DNA of 64,000 nucleotides from Ulvibacterium sp965228935 (GTDB taxonomy: Bacteria > Bacteroidota > Bacteroidia > Flavobacteriales > Flavobacteriaceae): positions 4,216,001 through 4,280,000 of the forward strand of contig NZ_OZ245846.1 in NCBI RefSeq assembly GCF_965228935.1. Reading direction: 5' to 3'. The notes under the pieces were generated by a model that had not been told where the DNA came from, searched no databases, and saw only the letters and a list, made by a program, of their open reading frames with translations. Position 1 is the first letter of the stretch, and every line of letters begins with the position of its first letter. A program made the translations under genes and the position numbers. Shown piece by piece: positions 27,009 through 35,259 of the stretch.

Positions 27009-28459
27009 ACCGTGTTCAATGCTCTGGTAACCCTTTTTTTGATTAGGTAATCATCTAGGGCAAAGGTAGAACAATCCACGCCTATTCCACTATTTTTTAT
27101 ACCACCATGAGGAAGATAAATGGCATACTTTAACCCATTCAAATGCACTTCCCCGAATGCCAGATTTTCTGCGAAGTATGCAAGGGTCGATTCATTTTTG
27201 GAATATACATAGGAAGCCAGGCCCGCTTCCGTGCTATTCGCCAATTCTAAAACTTCCTCTTTGGTCGAAAATGGAAGTAATAAGGCAACTGGGCCAAAGA
27301 TTTCATGCTGAACAATCTCAGCTTTGTTATTCGGCATGCGTATGACCGTTGGTTCAAAGTAATACCCCGGGGTATCCATCGGGTTTCCTCCGTAAACCAG
27401 TTCCCCACCTTCCGCAAGGGCATCCTTAACGATGCGGGATACTTTTTCCACAGATGATTTGTTGGCCAAAGGCCCCATATCCGGATTGCTCTCCCTGCCA
27501 AATCCGATTTTTGTATTTCTGAATACGTCTGTAATTCCTTCCATGAAATCGTCAATGACGGATTCGTGGATATAAAATCTATTGGGGGCCACACAAATCT
27601 GGCCTGCATTTCCAGTTTTCAAGGCTGCACCCTGGGTTATGGCCAGGTCTATATCTGCATCCGCAAAAACGATAAAAGGTGCATTGCCGCCACATTCCAT
27701 GCTATATCTTTTGATGGATGTTCTACTGCTTTGCTCGATTAGCTTTTGTGCCGTAACAGTGGAGCCGATCATGGTAATTAAACTCGGAATCTTGCTTTCA
27801 CAAAGCGGAAGACCTACATTCTCCACGTCTCCACAAAGTATATTGACCACTCCTTTTGGGAAATTGATCTCCGCACAGATTTCCCCGATCAAATAGGCGG
27901 ACAATGGGGAAAATTCGGATGGTTTTAAAATTATACTACACCCTGCCGCCAATGCCGGCCCTAACTTGAAACCTAGGTTTAACAAGGGAAAATTGTAGGC
28001 CAAAAATGCTACGACCACACCTAAGGGTTGAGAGACAATGCGGTGCTCATGTGTCCCGTCCCAATCTTCAATGTCAACATCACCCCTCTTTACAATTTCC
28101 TCGGAATAATAACTTAAGGAATTGATGATGCTGGAAAGATCCTCTTCGGTTCCTTCCCAGGTCTTGCCCATTTCATACATGATACTTTCCCGGAGTAGGT
28201 CGCTTTTTTCCGATATTTTGTCCCTCAACTTCCTTATCCACTGCAATCTTTCTTTCAGGGGGAGTTGGGACCATAGCTCAAAACCTTCCTTTGCCGAAAA
28301 AAGTGCACGATTGGCATCTTCCCTCCCGGCCCATGCTATGGTCGCAGTTGGTTTTTCGTCCGCGGGGCAAATAACCGGAAAGGATTCCATGGTAGAGGCC
28401 TCGGTCAAAGCACCATTAATATATAACTTCCTATGTCCGAATCTCAAAGCTTGCTTCAT
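27005..28459 (-). CDS. dauA: NAD(P)-dependent 3,6-anhydro-D-galactose dehydrogenase (ALDH family)
   Basis: 484 residues, a full aldehyde dehydrogenase. The oxyanion Asn156 is in AYNFPLL, general base Glu255 in MECGGNAP, and nucleophile Cys289 in NAGQICVAPNRF. The EIFGPVALLLPF end is canonical. It oxidises the aldehyde form of 3,6-anhydro-D-galactose to 3,6-anhydro-D-galactonate. The operon with an enolase-superfamily cycloisomerase, DgoK kinase and KDPG-type aldolase identifies it as the DauA equivalent. Succinate-semialdehyde or glycolaldehyde dehydrogenase are the usual automatic annotations for this subfamily. The start overlaps the upstream gene by 29 bases; no later ATG keeps the N-terminal strand intact. 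Confidence 0.88.
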   Translation of the reverse strand: MKQALRFGHRKLYINGALTEASTMESFPVICPADEKPTATIAWAGREDANRALFSAKEGFELWSQLPLKERLQWIRKLRDKISEKSDLLRESIMYEMGKTWEGTEEDLSSIINSLSYYSEEIVKRGDVDIEDWDGTHEHRIVSQPLGVVVAFLAYNFPLLNLGFKLGPALAAGCSIILKPSEFSPLSAYLIGEICAEINFPKGVVNILCGDVENVGLPLCESKIPSLITMIGSTVTAQKLIEQSSRTSIKRYSMECGGNAPFIVFADADIDLAITQGAALKTGNAGQICVAPNRFYIHESVIDDFMEGITDVFRNTKIGFGRESNPDMGPLANKSSVEKVSRIVKDALAEGGELVYGGNPMDTPGYYFEPTVIRMPNNKAEIVQHEIFGPVALLLPFSTKEEVLELANSTEAGLASYVYSKNESTLAYFAENLAFGEVHLNGLKYAIYLPHGGIKNSGIGVDCSTFALDDYLIKKRVTRALNTV

Positions 28460-29621
28460 CTCTATCTATTTCGCGTTCCCTATATTTTTCAAGGGCATCC
28501 ATATCCACATCTACCCCCAATCCCGGTGTTTTTGGGACATGTAATAGACCATTCCCTAGTTTTAAGCTATGTTGGGTTACCTCATCGCGCAACGCGTTCT
28601 CGGTACGATCCAATTCCATGGTAGGCAAGTCGTTATACATTCGCCCTGGGTTTTCATCCAAATTCCCTACAAAGTGGGTAGCAGCACTAATAGCGATCCA
28701 AGTACCCCAGGTATGGGGCACTACGTCCTTACTATAGGCTTTGGCCAAGGTAGCGATACCCTTGGCCTCTGTTAGCCCCCCGCAAGCGCAAATATCAGGT
28801 TGAACAATATCCACGCATTCATTTTCCAGCAAACGCTTAAAGCCGAATTTTAGGTATTCGCATTCTCCCCCGGCAATAGGTATGCCAGTGTTTCCACGCA
28901 ATCTTCTATAGCCCTCGTAGTCTTCAGGCGAAACGGGTTCCTCGAACCACGAAATGTCATACAAGGACACTTTCTGTGCCAGTTCAAAGGCTTCCCGATA
29001 ATTATAGGCATGGTTGGCATCGATCATTAATCGCATATCCGTCCCAATGGCTCTTCGAATTGCCGCTACATTGGCAACGTCCTTCTCGATACCCAACCCC
29101 ACTTTCATCTTTATCGCCTTGAAGCCTTCCTTTTTATAATGCAAGGCTTCAGAGACCAGTTCTTCCTCCAGATTATCCACCTTGGTAAAATATAGGCCTG
29201 TGGCATAAGGTTCTATAATCGGATTTTTTATTCCTCCCAACAAAACGGAAACCGGTTGTCCCAAAAGTTTGCCCTTAATATCCCATAGGGCTACGTCTAT
29301 GGCACTTATGGCCGCCTGAAGTGTTCCACTACGGGCATAATCCAACGAACGATGGTACATTTCCTGCCAAATAACTTCATGGCCCAATGCCTCGCGACCC
29401 AATAGGAAAGGAGTAAAAAATTCTATTCCGGCCTTTATAACACCAGCCGGGCCATAACCTTCGCCCCAACCGTAGGTACCATCTTCCAAGGTAACCTTTA
29501 CGATGCATATTTTTCTGATATCATATTGCCATTGCGAAAAATAAAATGGAGTATCCAACTTATTTACGATTACAAATGGCTCTATCTTAGTTATATTCAT
29601 CGGCTTTATTTTATGCTTCAA
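28431..29621 (-). CDS. dauB: 3,6-anhydro-D-galactonate cycloisomerase (enolase superfamily, mandelate racemase group)
   Basis: 396 residues. Mandelate-racemase-type active site: KMK (171-173), metal ligands Asp201 (in DANHAYN), Glu227/Glu228 (WFEEPVSP) and Glu253 (GGECEY), then Asp276 in QPDICACGGL and His303 in PHTWGTW. It opens the anhydro ring of 3,6-anhydrogalactonate to give 2-keto-3-deoxygalactonate. A start at Met8 (MNITKIEPF, 29600) is also possible. First gene of the dau operon. L-fuconate or galactonate dehydratase are alternative family members, but the immediate operon partner, an aldehyde dehydrogenase, favours the cycloisomerase. Confidence 0.85.
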   Translation of the reverse strand: MKHKIKPMNITKIEPFVIVNKLDTPFYFSQWQYDIRKICIVKVTLEDGTYGWGEGYGPAGVIKAGIEFFTPFLLGREALGHEVIWQEMYHRSLDYARSGTLQAAISAIDVALWDIKGKLLGQPVSVLLGGIKNPIIEPYATGLYFTKVDNLEEELVSEALHYKKEGFKAIKMKVGLGIEKDVANVAAIRRAIGTDMRLMIDANHAYNYREAFELAQKVSLYDISWFEEPVSPEDYEGYRRLRGNTGIPIAGGECEYLKFGFKRLLENECVDIVQPDICACGGLTEAKGIATLAKAYSKDVVPHTWGTWIAISAATHFVGNLDENPGRMYNDLPTMELDRTENALRDEVTQHSLKLGNGLLHVPKTPGLGVDVDMDALEKYREREIDRDEASFEIRT

Positions 29622-29706
29622 ATAGTAGGCTTAACTGAAGTAACCATGTGCGATTACTATATCCCAATTACAAATGAAAACGTATATAACCAACATTTTA
29701 TGGTGT

Positions 29707-29745
29707 AATTTACCCAACGATTACATTATTTTACCTTAGTCTCTC
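29707..29745 (-). promoter_or_regulatory. 39-bp conserved operator/promoter element, copy B
   Basis: 31/39 identical to the copy at 22190-22228, with the central ACTAAGGTAAAATAA identical. It lies 85-125 bases upstream of the dau operon start on the minus strand. It is also about 110 bases upstream of the divergent GH29-GH16 genes, so it could serve both. The intergenic region is 29622-29857. Confidence 0.6.
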
Positions 29746-29857
29746 ACTTTTAGAATTTAACCGGTTAGCTTTTATAAAATACACTGTTGCTATCCAAAAA
29801 CATCTATGATACAAAAAAATACATCTGAAGCAACAAAATAGGACAATTTGCCTCACT

Positions 29858-31462
29858 TTGTACACCGTAAACCAACACCCCGTAACATCAATGAATACTG
29901 TATTCTCCTGTGTTTTAAACGATAGCAAACAAAAGGCTGAAATTACCTTGGCGCTATTGTTACTTGTTTTGATTGCGAAACCAACATTTGGTCAAAATAA
30001 GGAGTACCAAGCTAATTGGGAGTCGTTAAGGCAGCATACCACCCCGGAATGGTTCAGGGATGCCAAGTTTGGAATTTATTGCCATTGGGGGCCTTATTCG
30101 GTTCCCGAGTTCGAAAATGAATGGTACTCCCACTGGATGTACTGTAATGAAAATAATCCCGAGCATGAGTTGGGCAAAAAGTATTACGAACATCATGTAA
30201 AGACCTATGGTCCCTTGAACGAATTTGGATATAAGGACTTCATCCCCATGTTCAGGGCCGAAAAATTCGATGCAGCGGAATGGGCCAATCTATTTGAAAA
30301 AGCCGGTGCCAAATTTGCAGGCCCGGTCTCTGAACATGCCGACGGATTTGCCATGTGGGATAGTGACTTGACCCGATGGGATGCCAAGGATATGGGTCCA
30401 AAGCGAGATATTATGGGGGAACTGTCCCGTGAAATCAGAAAACGGGATATGAAGTTCGTGGCCACTTTTCATCGCCATTGGTTACTGGGTTGGTATCCTA
30501 CCTGGGATGAGACTACGGATGCCGCGAATCCCGACTATGCCGATCTGTACGGTCCAAAAATGAAAAAAGGAGACTTTAAGTACCCGCCGTCCACCCATGA
30601 CCTGGACAATGGATTTGACGGTTATTATCCCATGGCCGATGAAAAATTTAATCAGGATTGGCTGAATAGGCTAAAGGAAATAGTGGATAAGTACGATCCC
30701 GATCTGGTTTGGTTCGATAACAAAATGGATGTTATCGGTGAGTCCTTCAGAAAGGAATTCCTTACATACTATTACACTAATGCTTCCCTAAAAAATAAGG
30801 AGGTAGTGGCCACCTATAAATTCTATGATTTTGCCAAAGGTACCGCAGTTCTGGATGTAGAGCGGGCCAGAATGAGCGAGATGAAGGATTTTCCTTGGCT
30901 GACCGACGATTCCATCGATTGGAAAGCCTGGAGCCACATCAGCGATCCCGATTACAAAAGTGCCAACCGAATCATTGATTTTTTGGTGGATGTCGTAAGT
31001 AAAAATGGATGCCTCCTCTTGAACATTACCCCCAAAGCGAATGGGGAAATTCCCGGACCGGTCAAAGAGCGTTTGCTCGAAATCGGGGCCTGGCTTAATA
31101 CCAACGGTGAGGCCATATATGGCACAAGGCCCTGGAAAATTTTTGGGGAAGGTCCGGCCAAGGTGGTTGAGGGGCATTTGAGCGAACGGGAGAATGCAGA
31201 TAATACGGCAAAGGATATTCGGTATACGACTAAGGGTGACATACTATATGCTATAGTATTGGACTGGCCCAAAGAGACCGTTAGATTGGAAAGTCTAAAA
31301 GAAGGAAATCATCTATACCACAAAAAGATAGGCAGTATTCAATTGCTCGGATATCCAAAAAATTTGAATTATGAAATCAATGACGATGCATTACATGTTG
31401 GCTTCCCCCCAGAAAAAATCGGGAAACATGCCTTTGTACTGAAAATAACACCCAAAAGTTAA
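29858..31462 (+). CDS. GH29-family alpha-L-fucosidase/alpha-L-galactosidase (copy 1)
   Basis: 534 residues. The signal segment (about 30-46, ending TFGQ) is preceded by a long N-terminus, so the true start is likely Met12 (29891). GH29 hallmarks are EWFRDAKFGIYCHWGPYSVPEFENEWY and GYKDFIPMFRAEKFD, SEHADGFAMWDSDLTRW, and the nucleophile in PDLVWFD (Asp287). The NGCLLLNITPKANGEIP block leads into the C-terminal beta-sandwich. GH29 enzymes hydrolyse alpha-L-fucosides, and a Bacteroides plebeius GH29 is known to be an exo-alpha-L-galactosidase on porphyran. With no L-fucose isomerase pathway here, alpha-L-galactosidase is equally likely. Its stop directly precedes the GH16 start. Confidence 0.92.
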   Translation: MYTVNQHPVTSMNTVFSCVLNDSKQKAEITLALLLLVLIAKPTFGQNKEYQANWESLRQHTTPEWFRDAKFGIYCHWGPYSVPEFENEWYSHWMYCNENNPEHELGKKYYEHHVKTYGPLNEFGYKDFIPMFRAEKFDAAEWANLFEKAGAKFAGPVSEHADGFAMWDSDLTRWDAKDMGPKRDIMGELSREIRKRDMKFVATFHRHWLLGWYPTWDETTDAANPDYADLYGPKMKKGDFKYPPSTHDLDNGFDGYYPMADEKFNQDWLNRLKEIVDKYDPDLVWFDNKMDVIGESFRKEFLTYYYTNASLKNKEVVATYKFYDFAKGTAVLDVERARMSEMKDFPWLTDDSIDWKAWSHISDPDYKSANRIIDFLVDVVSKNGCLLLNITPKANGEIPGPVKERLLEIGAWLNTNGEAIYGTRPWKIFGEGPAKVVEGHLSERENADNTAKDIRYTTKGDILYAIVLDWPKETVRLESLKEGNHLYHKKIGSIQLLGYPKNLNYEINDDALHVGFPPEKIGKHAFVLKITPKS

Positions 31463-32305
31463 ATGACCATGAAAGTTCTTTTCTCCACTATACTTTTGTT
31501 CTTTTGTTTTCGCCTAAGTGCACAAACGCCAGAACCCCCAGAGGGTTATCAATGGGTCGTTAACGAAAAGTTCTCTGATGAGTTTAACGGCTCAAAAATA
31601 GACACCAAAAAATGGTACGATCGTTCCCCTTATTGGGTAAATGGTAGGCCGCCCGCCACTTTTAGGGCGTATTCGGTTTCGGTAAAGGGCGGCAATCTTC
31701 AAATAAAAAATTCGGTCTTGGAGGGTGACAGCATTTACAACATAGCTGGTGGAGCGGTCGCTTCGGTGGCTCAGGACGCCCACTATGGTTATTATGAATC
31801 TCGTATAAAGGCTTCCAGTATCTCCATGTCCTCCACATTTTGGTTAAAGAACAAACGAATTAAAAATGGTTGCGTTACCGAACAACAGGAGTTGGACATT
31901 GTTGAAATCGTAGGCCAACAAAAAAGGGCCGGCGATTTTAGGACCACGATGAAGTCAAATGCCCATTTTATAGATACACCCTGTGATGGTAAGGAGAAGT
32001 ATATCTCGGCTCCAGGGCCCGGAGCTAAAATTGACCCACCAGCCAATGAGGTCTATCATGTATATGGTTGCTGGTGGGTCGATGCCACTACGCTTCATTT
32101 TTACCTGGACGGTAAATTTGTATATACCATTAATCCAAGTACGTCAATAAGGAAAGATCCCTTTTATCGCCCCATGTATATGCATTTGGTCACCGAAACC
32201 TACAACTGGGAAACTCCCCCGACCCCGGAAGAACTGGCGGATGATTCTCGGAACACCACCTATTACGATTGGGTAAGGGCTTACACTCTTGAGCCTATCG
32301 ACTAA
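31463..32305 (+). CDS. GH16-family endo-galactanase
   Basis: 280 residues, a single catalytic domain with a signal peptide ending RLSAQ (a start at Met3 is possible). The GH16 catalytic motif ELDIVE gives nucleophile Glu143, Asp145 and acid/base Glu148, in the beta-bulge ExDxxE form used by agarases, porphyranases and kappa-carrageenases. GYYESRIKASS before it and YHVYGCWWVDATTLHFYLDG after it are typical GH16 strands. It cleaves internal beta-1,4 linkages of a red-algal galactan. The exact GH16 subfamily (agarase, porphyranase, furcellaranase or carrageenase) cannot be read by eye. It is cotranscribed with the preceding GH29, separated by zero bases. No carbohydrate-binding module or type IX secretion tail is seen. 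Confidence 0.9.
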   Translation: MTMKVLFSTILLFFCFRLSAQTPEPPEGYQWVVNEKFSDEFNGSKIDTKKWYDRSPYWVNGRPPATFRAYSVSVKGGNLQIKNSVLEGDSIYNIAGGAVASVAQDAHYGYYESRIKASSISMSSTFWLKNKRIKNGCVTEQQELDIVEIVGQQKRAGDFRTTMKSNAHFIDTPCDGKEKYISAPGPGAKIDPPANEVYHVYGCWWVDATTLHFYLDGKFVYTINPSTSIRKDPFYRPMYMHLVTETYNWETPPTPEELADDSRNTTYYDWVRAYTLEPID

Positions 32306-32318
32306 GTCGACTATTCCC

Positions 32319-33200
32319 TTAACCTTCAAACAATAAGGGGAAAAACTTGCCTTCCATCTTGTTTCCCTTCGGGATATGTGGTACCCCGGCCAAAAGCTCA
32401 TCATTGGTGTTGCTTATCGTACCGTCCGCGAAAACGTTGAGGACAAAGGCCCTGCGGCTTATATCAGATTTGTTTTCATAGGAACCGTGTACCATCAACG
32501 GATGGTGAAAGGCAGCGTATCCTTTCTTAAGCTCAATGGCCACAGGGTTTTTGAACTGTTCCCTTTGTTCATCGGTAAGATATTCCATCAATCCGTTCAT
32601 ATCACCGGCCAACGCGGGTGCATCTAATAAACCCCATTTATGGCTTCTGGGAATATAGTGTAGGCATCCATTTTCGACGGAGGCATCGTCCAGCCCCGTC
32701 CAACAGGTCAAGTGTTGCATGGCAACGGTCCGTGTCCAGTACGAATAGTCTTGATGCCATGCCACTACCCCACCATGTTTCGCGGGCTTACAGAACAGTT
32801 GATCGTGCCAAAACCGAACGGGTCTGTTTTCCAGTAATTGATAGGCCGCCATCACAAAGGCAGGGTTCCATAGAATATCGTGAAATCCCGGAGTAATACG
32901 CCAATGGCCTAATGAATGGAACAAAACCGAGTTTGGATCTTCGGATTCGTTACTTTGGAACTCATAGAACAAATGGTGTGCGGGATGATCCGGATCAATG
33001 ACCTCTTCCAATTCCCTTCTCAAAACTTCTACCTGGGCATCGTCCAGCATTTTAATACCGGCCAAATAACCGTACTCATGAAAGTGGGCAACTTGTTCAT
33101 CACTTAATCTATACCGATCCCATTCTTCCGACGTTTTTGGAAGCTTAAAAAGATTCGATATCAATCCATGTTCATCCGCCAAATCCTTTACCGATTCCAT
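32319..33200 (-). CDS. Phytanoyl-CoA dioxygenase (PhyH) family Fe(II)/2-oxoglutarate oxygenase
   Basis: 293 residues, cytoplasmic. The facial triad is visible as WHQD (His149, Asp151) and MVHGS (His238). SRRAFVLN (Arg249/Arg250) probably binds the 2-oxoglutarate carboxylate. PhyH-family enzymes hydroxylate or dealkylate varied small molecules. It is the last gene of the P450 operon, 59 bases downstream of the esterase gene, and converges with GH16. The context suggests action on a modified galactose or on a product of the demethylation module, for example a second oxidative O-demethylase. No substrate can be read from sequence. Confidence 0.85.
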   Translation of the reverse strand: MESVKDLADEHGLISNLFKLPKTSEEWDRYRLSDEQVAHFHEYGYLAGIKMLDDAQVEVLRRELEEVIDPDHPAHHLFYEFQSNESEDPNSVLFHSLGHWRITPGFHDILWNPAFVMAAYQLLENRPVRFWHDQLFCKPAKHGGVVAWHQDYSYWTRTVAMQHLTCWTGLDDASVENGCLHYIPRSHKWGLLDAPALAGDMNGLMEYLTDEQREQFKNPVAIELKKGYAAFHHPLMVHGSYENKSDISRRAFVLNVFADGTISNTNDELLAGVPHIPKGNKMEGKFFPLLFEG

Positions 33201-33259
33201 ACTACCTAATTTTGTGATTTTACTATTTGTTTATTGGTATGTAAAGATAATGCACAAAT

Positions 33260-34051
33260 CTATTGTAGCCCTCCAAAAAAACGAAGGGTATCCTTAATGT
33301 GCTCTGCCCAATAGACCCATTCATGCTCCCCAGGAAATTCCTCATATATGTGGTCTATATCATGGTCTAGTAATTGTTGGTGCAATTTTCGATTGTAATC
33401 TATCAGCAGATCTTCCTTGCCGCAATCGAACCTAAGCTTTGGCAAATTATTCGAATCGTTCCGGATCAGGGACCAGACCGAGTTTTCCTTTTCATCTCCT
33501 TGGAGATATGCTTCCAAGGGTTCCTCTACGAACAAGGGCATCTGATCTAAATCCGTAATGGAGGAATGTGCCGATATCGCCTTGAACTTCTCCCTATATT
33601 TTATTCCCAGGCGCAAGGCGCCAAATCCGCCCATGGACAATCCGGAAATATACATAGCCGAGTTTTCACCGACCGAAGGAATGTTTTCCCTTACGGCCTG
33701 GGGAACATCCTCCACAATCCACTTTTCAAAGTTACGTCCGTCATGGGGCACATAACCGGAACCATCGCCCCATAACCCGTCCGAAGGCATAGCTATGATC
33801 ATAGGCGGTATTTCACCATTTTCCATCATTTGCCAAGCGGATAGATGTACCCCTGCCTTCTGTGACCACACCCAGGCACTGCCATAAACCCCATGTAGCA
33901 GTATGACCAAAGGAAGATCTGCCAAGGCTTCCAATGGGGGCACGAATACACAAATGTCCCCACGCCCCTTTAAATTTGGTGTTTTTACGGTTATGAACCT
34001 TAAATTTCCATGCTCGAAACTAGGGTCGGACAACTCGGTAGTTCTAAACAT
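33260..34051 (-). CDS. Esterase-D-type alpha/beta hydrolase (S-formylglutathione hydrolase-like)
   Basis: 263 residues, no signal peptide. An alpha/beta hydrolase of the putative esterase family (PF00756): LVILLHGVYGSAWVW oxyanion region, nucleophile elbow GLSMGG (Ser139), acid in FDCGKEDLL, and histidine in FPGEHEWVYW. This family includes S-formylglutathione hydrolase, which completes thiol-dependent formaldehyde oxidation. It is placed 11 bases after the alcohol dehydrogenase and downstream of the P450 genes, whose demethylation would release formaldehyde. A detoxifying role is therefore attractive, but a carbohydrate esterase role (acetyl or formyl ester) is possible. Confidence 0.8.
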   Translation of the reverse strand: MFRTTELSDPSFEHGNLRFITVKTPNLKGRGDICVFVPPLEALADLPLVILLHGVYGSAWVWSQKAGVHLSAWQMMENGEIPPMIIAMPSDGLWGDGSGYVPHDGRNFEKWIVEDVPQAVRENIPSVGENSAMYISGLSMGGFGALRLGIKYREKFKAISAHSSITDLDQMPLFVEEPLEAYLQGDEKENSVWSLIRNDSNNLPKLRFDCGKEDLLIDYNRKLHQQLLDHDIDHIYEEFPGEHEWVYWAEHIKDTLRFFGGLQ

Positions 34052-34062
34052 CTTTTTCTTTT

Positions 34063-35181
34063 CTAATCAAAAAGGATTACGCCTTTGGCATTCCTACCCG
34101 CTAACATATCATCAAAAGCTTTTTGGAGGTTCTCCAACGGATAGGTTCGGGTAATCATTTCATCCAATTTAAGGATTCCGGACTCGTAATGGGACACTAT
34201 TTTTGGGAAATCACGTTCAGGGTTACAACCTCCATATAACGGATTGATATAAATCTTGTCCCATTCAAATAGATTCATGTCAATTACGATTTCTTGCTCT
34301 ATTCCACTTACTTGAACAGCGGTACCCGCATTTCTGACCATAGCCAAGGGAGCAGCACCGAGTTCGGGCACAGCGGTACACTCAAAGGCATAATCGGCAC
34401 CCCGACCGTCGGTCATTTGTCGCACCTCTTCGGCGGCTTTCAATAATCCTTTATCATTTTTATCCGCTTTTAGCAAATGGGTAGCCCCAAAGGTTTGGGC
34501 CATTTGCAATCGTTGCTCGTTGATATCGATAGCTATAATCTTTGAGGCTTTGTTAATTTTTGCACCCTGAATCACACTCAATCCTACCCCTCCCGTTCCC
34601 AAAACCACAACAGAGCTATTTTCCTTTACTTTTGCCGAATTTACTACGGAACCATATCCTGTCATTACTCCGCAACTAATAATACTAGCCGCAGTAAAGG
34701 AAAGCCTATCCGAGGGATTCTTTACCACCGCGGAGGCCTTCACCAAGGCATACTCGGATAAGGTCCCAATGTTAAAGGAGCGCTCTATGGGTGTATTCTT
34801 CCAGATTGTACCCTTTAAATGGGCATGGCCTTCGGTATATCCATTGGCACCGGCCACCACCGGGGAGTTGTTCTCGCAAATATGTTCATTTCCTTCCTTG
34901 CACTGAAAGCACTTTCTACAGGGTGTTGCCCAATTCAGGATTACGTTATCCCCAATAGTAACATTTTTGACCTGAGTACCGATTTTCTGAACGACTCCCG
35001 CACCTTCGTGGCCCATAACTATCGGTTTTTCCCAGTGTAAAGAGTCATAATCCGTATGGCAAAGTCCCGCCGCCTTTACCTTCACCAAGACCTCGTCCGG
35101 TTCGGGATCGCCCAAGTTTACATAATCTATAACAAAATTACCATCTCCTGTGGCAATTGCACTTTTGGAACGTAAGGACAT
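34063..35181 (-). CDS. Zinc-dependent class III-like alcohol/aldehyde dehydrogenase
   Basis: 372 residues. The catalytic zinc site is Cys41, His58 and Glu59 (GLCHTDY, GHEGAGVV), and the structural zinc cysteines are Cys88, Cys91, Cys94 and Cys102. The Rossmann motif is VVLGTGGVGLSVIQGAK. The protein resembles the class III formaldehyde dehydrogenase/mycothiol-dependent group. It belongs to the P450 operon. Alcohol dehydrogenases occupy the same place beside 6-O-methylgalactose P450 genes in other marine Flavobacteriia and are thought to deal with aldehydes formed there. Direct formaldehyde oxidation, or reduction of an aldehyde by-product, are both possible. Confidence 0.87.
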   Translation of the reverse strand: MSLRSKSAIATGDGNFVIDYVNLGDPEPDEVLVKVKAAGLCHTDYDSLHWEKPIVMGHEGAGVVQKIGTQVKNVTIGDNVILNWATPCRKCFQCKEGNEHICENNSPVVAGANGYTEGHAHLKGTIWKNTPIERSFNIGTLSEYALVKASAVVKNPSDRLSFTAASIISCGVMTGYGSVVNSAKVKENSSVVVLGTGGVGLSVIQGAKINKASKIIAIDINEQRLQMAQTFGATHLLKADKNDKGLLKAAEEVRQMTDGRGADYAFECTAVPELGAAPLAMVRNAGTAVQVSGIEQEIVIDMNLFEWDKIYINPLYGGCNPERDFPKIVSHYESGILKLDEMITRTYPLENLQKAFDDMLAGRNAKGVILFD

Positions 35182-35259
35182 ATTTATTCTTATCTAGATA
35201 CTCGGGATTAATCTTTCCAATAACAGTTCTATGTTAACCAATTTTGGGTAAACAAAAAA

